Shown in pieces: positions 60,871-64,000 of a stretch of 64,000 nt of DNA. Each line of letters opens with the position of its first letter. The stretch's first letter is position 1. Made by a program: the position numbers and the translations under genes. The notes beneath the pieces were generated by a model, which saw only the letters and a program-made list of their open reading frames with translations, had not been told where the DNA came from and did no database searches. Source of the stretch: Glandiceps talaboti (taxonomy: Eukaryota; Hemichordata; Enteropneusta; Spengelidae). The stretch spans positions 13,415,751-13,479,750 of the forward strand of contig NC_135554.1 of NCBI RefSeq assembly GCF_964340395.1, given 5' to 3'.

Positions 60871-63828
60871 TTATTCCCTCAGAAGATACTGCTTTAAGTT
60901 TTTCTTAAAATTATGTCTATTGTTTATCGTTCTTACAGACATAGGCACAGAGTTCCAGGTTTTAATAGATGCGTACTTGAAGTTGTGTTGACTAATTGAG
61001 AGGTTAACCTTAGGGATTGGAAAGTTACCACTGTTGTTAGCACTGGTTGGATAGCTATGGGACAACTGGTATGTGATGTAATGGTCAAGAGTGTGTGTAA
61101 AGCGGTTATGGTTTAGATCGTAGATGAACATGCAAGTCTGAAGTTTACAAAGTTTATAGATGTCAAGAATATTAAGTTGGTTAAAGAGAGGAGTAGAGTG
61201 TGCATGGTAGTCAGAGAAGGTTATGAGACGAACTATTTTCTTTTGTAGACGGTAAAGTGGGTCAAGGGCTGTTGGATAAGTGTTTCCCCAGATTTCAACA
61301 CAATAACTAAGGTGGGGGAGAATTAGACTATTATAGAGGAGGATGAGGACAGATTTAGGAACATAGTGCCGAATGCGTGAAATTATGCCAACTTTCGGGC
61401 TGATTGTGTTCCTCACTTTTTCAATATGTGACTTCCAAGTAAGGGAGGGGTCGATTGCTACGCCTAGGTATGTGGCTGACAACACTCCCTTCACGGGTGT
61501 ATTGCCAATACAAAGACGTCCTTCCAAATGGGTGGATTTTTGGGGCGTTTTTATGACCATATAGTTTGTTTTTTCGATGTTAATTGTAAGTTTGTTTGCA
61601 TTGCACCAGAGGTTGACTTTGTCAAGAGGTTTACTGAGAAGAGAAAGGTTAATATGGGTGGATGTCATGTATTTGAAAAGATTAGTATCGTCAGCAAATA
61701 GTCGAATGTTGAAAGCATCAGTAGATTTGTTAATATCGTTAATATAAATCAAGAAAAGGATAGGTCCCAAGATAGATCCTTGCGGTACGCCACATTTGAT
61801 CTGTCTTGGGTTTGAAGTGAAGCCGTTGATATTAACAACCTGTTGACGATTTTCCAGATAGCTTTGGAACCAGCGGAGAGGTACACCTCTGATTCCATAG
61901 TAAGAAAGTTTTTTGAGTAGAATTTGGTGGTCAATAGTATCAAAAGCCTTTTTAAGGTCAATAAAGATGCCAAATGTAATTAGACCGTTGTCCATTTTGT
62001 CTGTAATGTCGGAAACCAAATCAGCTAAAGCAAGTTTTGTACTATATTTTTTTCGAAATCCATATTGGGTATTTATAATAATATTAAATTTGTCGAGGAA
62101 AGTGGTTAGCTGGTCAAGTACAATTGATTCGAAAACCTTACTGAGTATCGGTAGAATAGAAATGGGCCTATAGTTACTGGCTTCAAGCACTGAGCCTTTC
62201 TTGTAGATTGGTGATATTTTTGCAAATTTGAGTGGGTCTGGAAATATGCCTTCAGTGAGAGAACAGTTAATAATGTGGGTTAGTGGACGAGAAATGTAAT
62301 GAACAGAATCAATGATGAGTTTAGGATGAATATGATCGTGTCCCATAGCTTTCCGGGGATCTAAGCGACTGATTTCCTTGGCAACATCGTTTTCATTAAC
62401 TGGACGAACAAAGATTGAATTGGGGTAATTGTCAGTAAGGTAACTATCAAAACTTTCGGGAGAATTTATATTTGCTGCAAGATTAGGTCCAATATTTGAA
62501 AACAAGTCATTAAAAGTTTCAGCTATGTCACTGCTTTCTGTCAAGATTACATCAGTATGGTCACAGGCTTTTATTTGTTTTGGGGATGACAAGTTTTTGC
62601 TATTTTTGTTTAAAATCTCGTTAATTGTTTTCCAAATTTTGTTTGTGTTTCCTGTATTGGACAGAAACTTAATGTGGTAATAGTGCCTTTTCGCTGATTT
62701 GAGAAGTTTTGTCAGTATGTTACGATATAATTTGTATTTGTTCCTGATATCGCTATTATTGGGTGATTTCTTTACTTTTGAGAATAATTTGTGTTTAGTC
62801 CTGGTCGAAATTAGCAAGCCCTTTGATAGCCATGGCTTGCGAAATCCAGAACCTTTAATGTTAAAGTGCTTAATTGGGGCGTGTTTCGAGGAAAGTTGAT
62901 AGAATATATTGCAGAAAGCAGTGTAAGCATTATTTGGGTCAGAGCAGTCAAAAACTGGTTGCCAGGAAATGTTGCTGAGATCAGACAGAAATGCCTCACA
63001 ATTATACTTTGAAAAATCACATTTGAAGAAGGTTGAATTAGCGTTAAATACATACTCAAAATGATTGATTTTTGCGAAAACTGGGAAGTGGTCGGTGATA
63101 TCAGTGTCAATACTCCCACAATCAATTAAATAATCTGTGATATTAGTTATTACGTGGTCAATAATTGTTTCTGTAGGGGTGGCGATTCTAGTTGGGGTGT
63201 TGATTGTCTGTACAAAATTATAACTATTTAAGAGGGCATTATACTCAGTATTTATGGAGGAATTCTGGTTGACGTCTATGTTGAAGTCTCGTAAAATTAT
63301 ACAATTCTTTTTCCTTGAAGACATGTAGTCCAGGCAGTTTTCCAAGCTCGTAAAAAATTCATGCACTGAGGTATTAGGCCTCCTGTATATTACGCCAACT
63401 ACCAATTTCTTTTTGTCTATATACATCTCTACAAATACTGATTCGGAGTGTGCAATTTGAAAGGTGTTAATTTGGGAGAATGACAATGAACTGTGAATAT
63501 ATAAAGCTGCTCCTCCACCTTGGGAATGCTCACGATTGCAGGTGATAATTTTGTAAGACGGGAGATTGAATAATGAGCATTCAGTATTATTATGTAACCA
63601 CGTCTCAGTTAACGCAATGACAGGGAAATTGGTCTGTAGACTATTTAAGAATGAAACTAACTCATCAAAATGTTTTCCTAGCGATCTGATATTCAAGTGA
63701 AAAGTAGAAAAAAATTGCCTGTTTACATTTGTAGAGGTTAAAGAAGTTGTACCTGAGTTAAATTGTTCCAGTGAATATGCTTTACAGTTGTAATTTACAG
63801 TTGATGGCTGAGTGTCAATAGAAACCAT
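60871..63828 (-). CDS. CR1/L2-like ORF2: endonuclease plus reverse transcriptase, 985 aa, intact
   Basis: The N-terminal part (about residues 40-270) is an endonuclease/exonuclease/phosphatase domain with LNIRSL, TETWL, YRRPN, DFNID and TDHFP. The usual GDFN reads RDFN. The polymerase follows, with NYRPISILP, YGFRKKYST, FIDLKKAFDTIDH (motif A), GVPQGSILGP (B), FADDTNLF (C) and YLGVAID. A C-terminal part has YCVEIWGNTY and LQKKIVRLI. The start is fixed by an in-frame TAA two codons upstream of the ATG. No stop or frameshift was found. In the family it nicks target DNA and copies element RNA in place. Confidence 0.92.
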   Translation of the reverse strand: MVSIDTQPSTVNYNCKAYSLEQFNSGTTSLTSTNVNRQFFSTFHLNIRSLGKHFDELVSFLNSLQTNFPVIALTETWLHNNTECSLFNLPSYKIITCNREHSQGGGAALYIHSSLSFSQINTFQIAHSESVFVEMYIDKKKLVVGVIYRRPNTSVHEFFTSLENCLDYMSSRKKNCIILRDFNIDVNQNSSINTEYNALLNSYNFVQTINTPTRIATPTETIIDHVITNITDYLIDCGSIDTDITDHFPVFAKINHFEYVFNANSTFFKCDFSKYNCEAFLSDLSNISWQPVFDCSDPNNAYTAFCNIFYQLSSKHAPIKHFNIKGSGFRKPWLSKGLLISTRTKHKLFSKVKKSPNNSDIRNKYKLYRNILTKLLKSAKRHYYHIKFLSNTGNTNKIWKTINEILNKNSKNLSSPKQIKACDHTDVILTESSDIAETFNDLFSNIGPNLAANINSPESFDSYLTDNYPNSIFVRPVNENDVAKEISRLDPRKAMGHDHIHPKLIIDSVHYISRPLTHIINCSLTEGIFPDPLKFAKISPIYKKGSVLEASNYRPISILPILSKVFESIVLDQLTTFLDKFNIIINTQYGFRKKYSTKLALADLVSDITDKMDNGLITFGIFIDLKKAFDTIDHQILLKKLSYYGIRGVPLRWFQSYLENRQQVVNINGFTSNPRQIKCGVPQGSILGPILFLIYINDINKSTDAFNIRLFADDTNLFKYMTSTHINLSLLSKPLDKVNLWCNANKLTINIEKTNYMVIKTPQKSTHLEGRLCIGNTPVKGVLSATYLGVAIDPSLTWKSHIEKVRNTISPKVGIISRIRHYVPKSVLILLYNSLILPHLSYCVEIWGNTYPTALDPLYRLQKKIVRLITFSDYHAHSTPLFNQLNILDIYKLCKLQTCMFIYDLNHNRFTHTLDHYITYQLSHSYPTSANNSGNFPIPKVNLSISQHNFKYASIKTWNSVPMSVRTINNRHNFKKNLKQYLLRE

Positions 63829-63869
63829 TATTTACAGAAGTCTATTTATGGTATTTACAAATATACAAG

Positions 63870-64000
63870 TTAATGAGCATACTGCAGACGTTCAATGTCG
63901 TTCACTGATGTTATCCTGATTGCTCTACTTTCTTCGTTCTTTCTCACCAATATGTTGCCGTTCATGGTCCAAATAAATTTCCATTGTAGAGACTTCTTCT
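63870..64000 (-). CDS. CR1/L2-like ORF1, C-terminal end (partial)
   Basis: Open frame of 43 codons from the right edge to a TAA at 63870, containing KFIWTMNGNILVRKNEES and IRITSVNDIE. This resembles the C-terminal region (FP25K-like) of ORF1 proteins in such elements. It stops 41 nt before the ORF2 start. Confidence 0.6.
   Translation of the reverse strand, partial: KKSLQWKFIWTMNGNILVRKNEESRAIRITSVNDIERLQYAH

Larger units (their letters stand above)
60516..64000 (-). mobile_element. CR1/L2-like non-LTR retrotransposon (5' end beyond the window)
   Basis: From the 5' side: end of ORF1, a complete ORF2, a 3' UTR of about 350 nt with AATAAA, and a short-repeat tail of AATTTCAATTCA units. It has no RNase H and no poly(A) tail, as in CR1/L2-type elements. 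It sits in a gene 3 intron about 20 nt before the expected donor side of the next hevein module, with sequence CTCCATT flanking the tail. An intact ORF2 suggests recent insertion. Confidence 0.85.

Overview
The window is nuclear DNA of an animal, most likely a marine invertebrate. It is AT-rich, holds many short GT-AG exons, TATA and AATAAA signals, very long tetranucleotide microsatellites, and decayed or intact animal retroelements (BEL/Pao, CR1/L2-like, Penelope-like, Polinton-like). No RNA genes or prokaryotic features are visible. The phylum cannot be fixed from the sequence; a lophotrochozoan or an invertebrate deuterostome would both fit.

The main content is a head-to-tail array of paralogous genes on the minus strand. 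The middle copy (gene 2, about 38.63 to 18.91 kb) appears complete and can be followed exon by exon. In order it has a TATA box, a non-coding exon 1, a signal-peptide exon, four C-type lectin-like domains (each a 295-nt plus a 68-nt exon), ten hevein-like (type-1 chitin-binding-like) single-exon modules, two short Pro/Thr-rich linker exons, a two-exon F-type (fucolectin-like) lectin domain, a stop codon and AATAAA. Every cassette begins and ends in intron phase 1. The predicted product is a secreted protein of about 1,190 residues with three unrelated lectin folds; one hevein module (24.05-24.22 kb) carries three stop codons and must be skipped for a full-length product. Gene 1 (left, 7.79 kb to beyond the left edge) shows the promoter, signal peptide and first CTLDs. 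Gene 3 (right, 56.47 kb to beyond the right edge) shows the last hevein modules, linkers and F-type lectin. The repeat unit is about 29-37 kb, and its length varies because of insertions.

Layout: 0.4-7.8 kb is the 5' part of gene 1, with a Penelope-like remnant in an intron. 7.8-18.9 kb is the gap between genes 1 and 2, with Polinton-like remnants at 11.6-13.3 kb, microsatellites and a locally repeated 1.28-kb module. 18.9-38.7 kb is gene 2, with a hairpin carrying hammerhead-like motifs at 20.4 kb and a truncated BEL/Pao element at 31.0-33.8 kb in its second intron. 38.7-56.5 kb is the second gap, a diverged copy of the first with an expanded module array (46.2-50.3 kb), a 407-bp foldback element (40.7 kb) and about 2.9 kb of extra sequence (51.25-54.17 kb). 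56.5-60.4 kb is the 3' part of gene 3. 60.5-64.0 kb is a CR1/L2-like non-LTR retrotransposon with an intact 985-codon ORF2, inserted in a gene 3 intron.

How the parts work together (inference): the genes encode secreted multivalent carbohydrate-binding proteins combining galactose-type (QPD) CTLDs, chitin-like modules and a fucolectin-like domain, as expected for pattern recognition or mucus and matrix binding. Binding residues differ between paralogues, and the hevein modules are being amplified and lost as cassettes.
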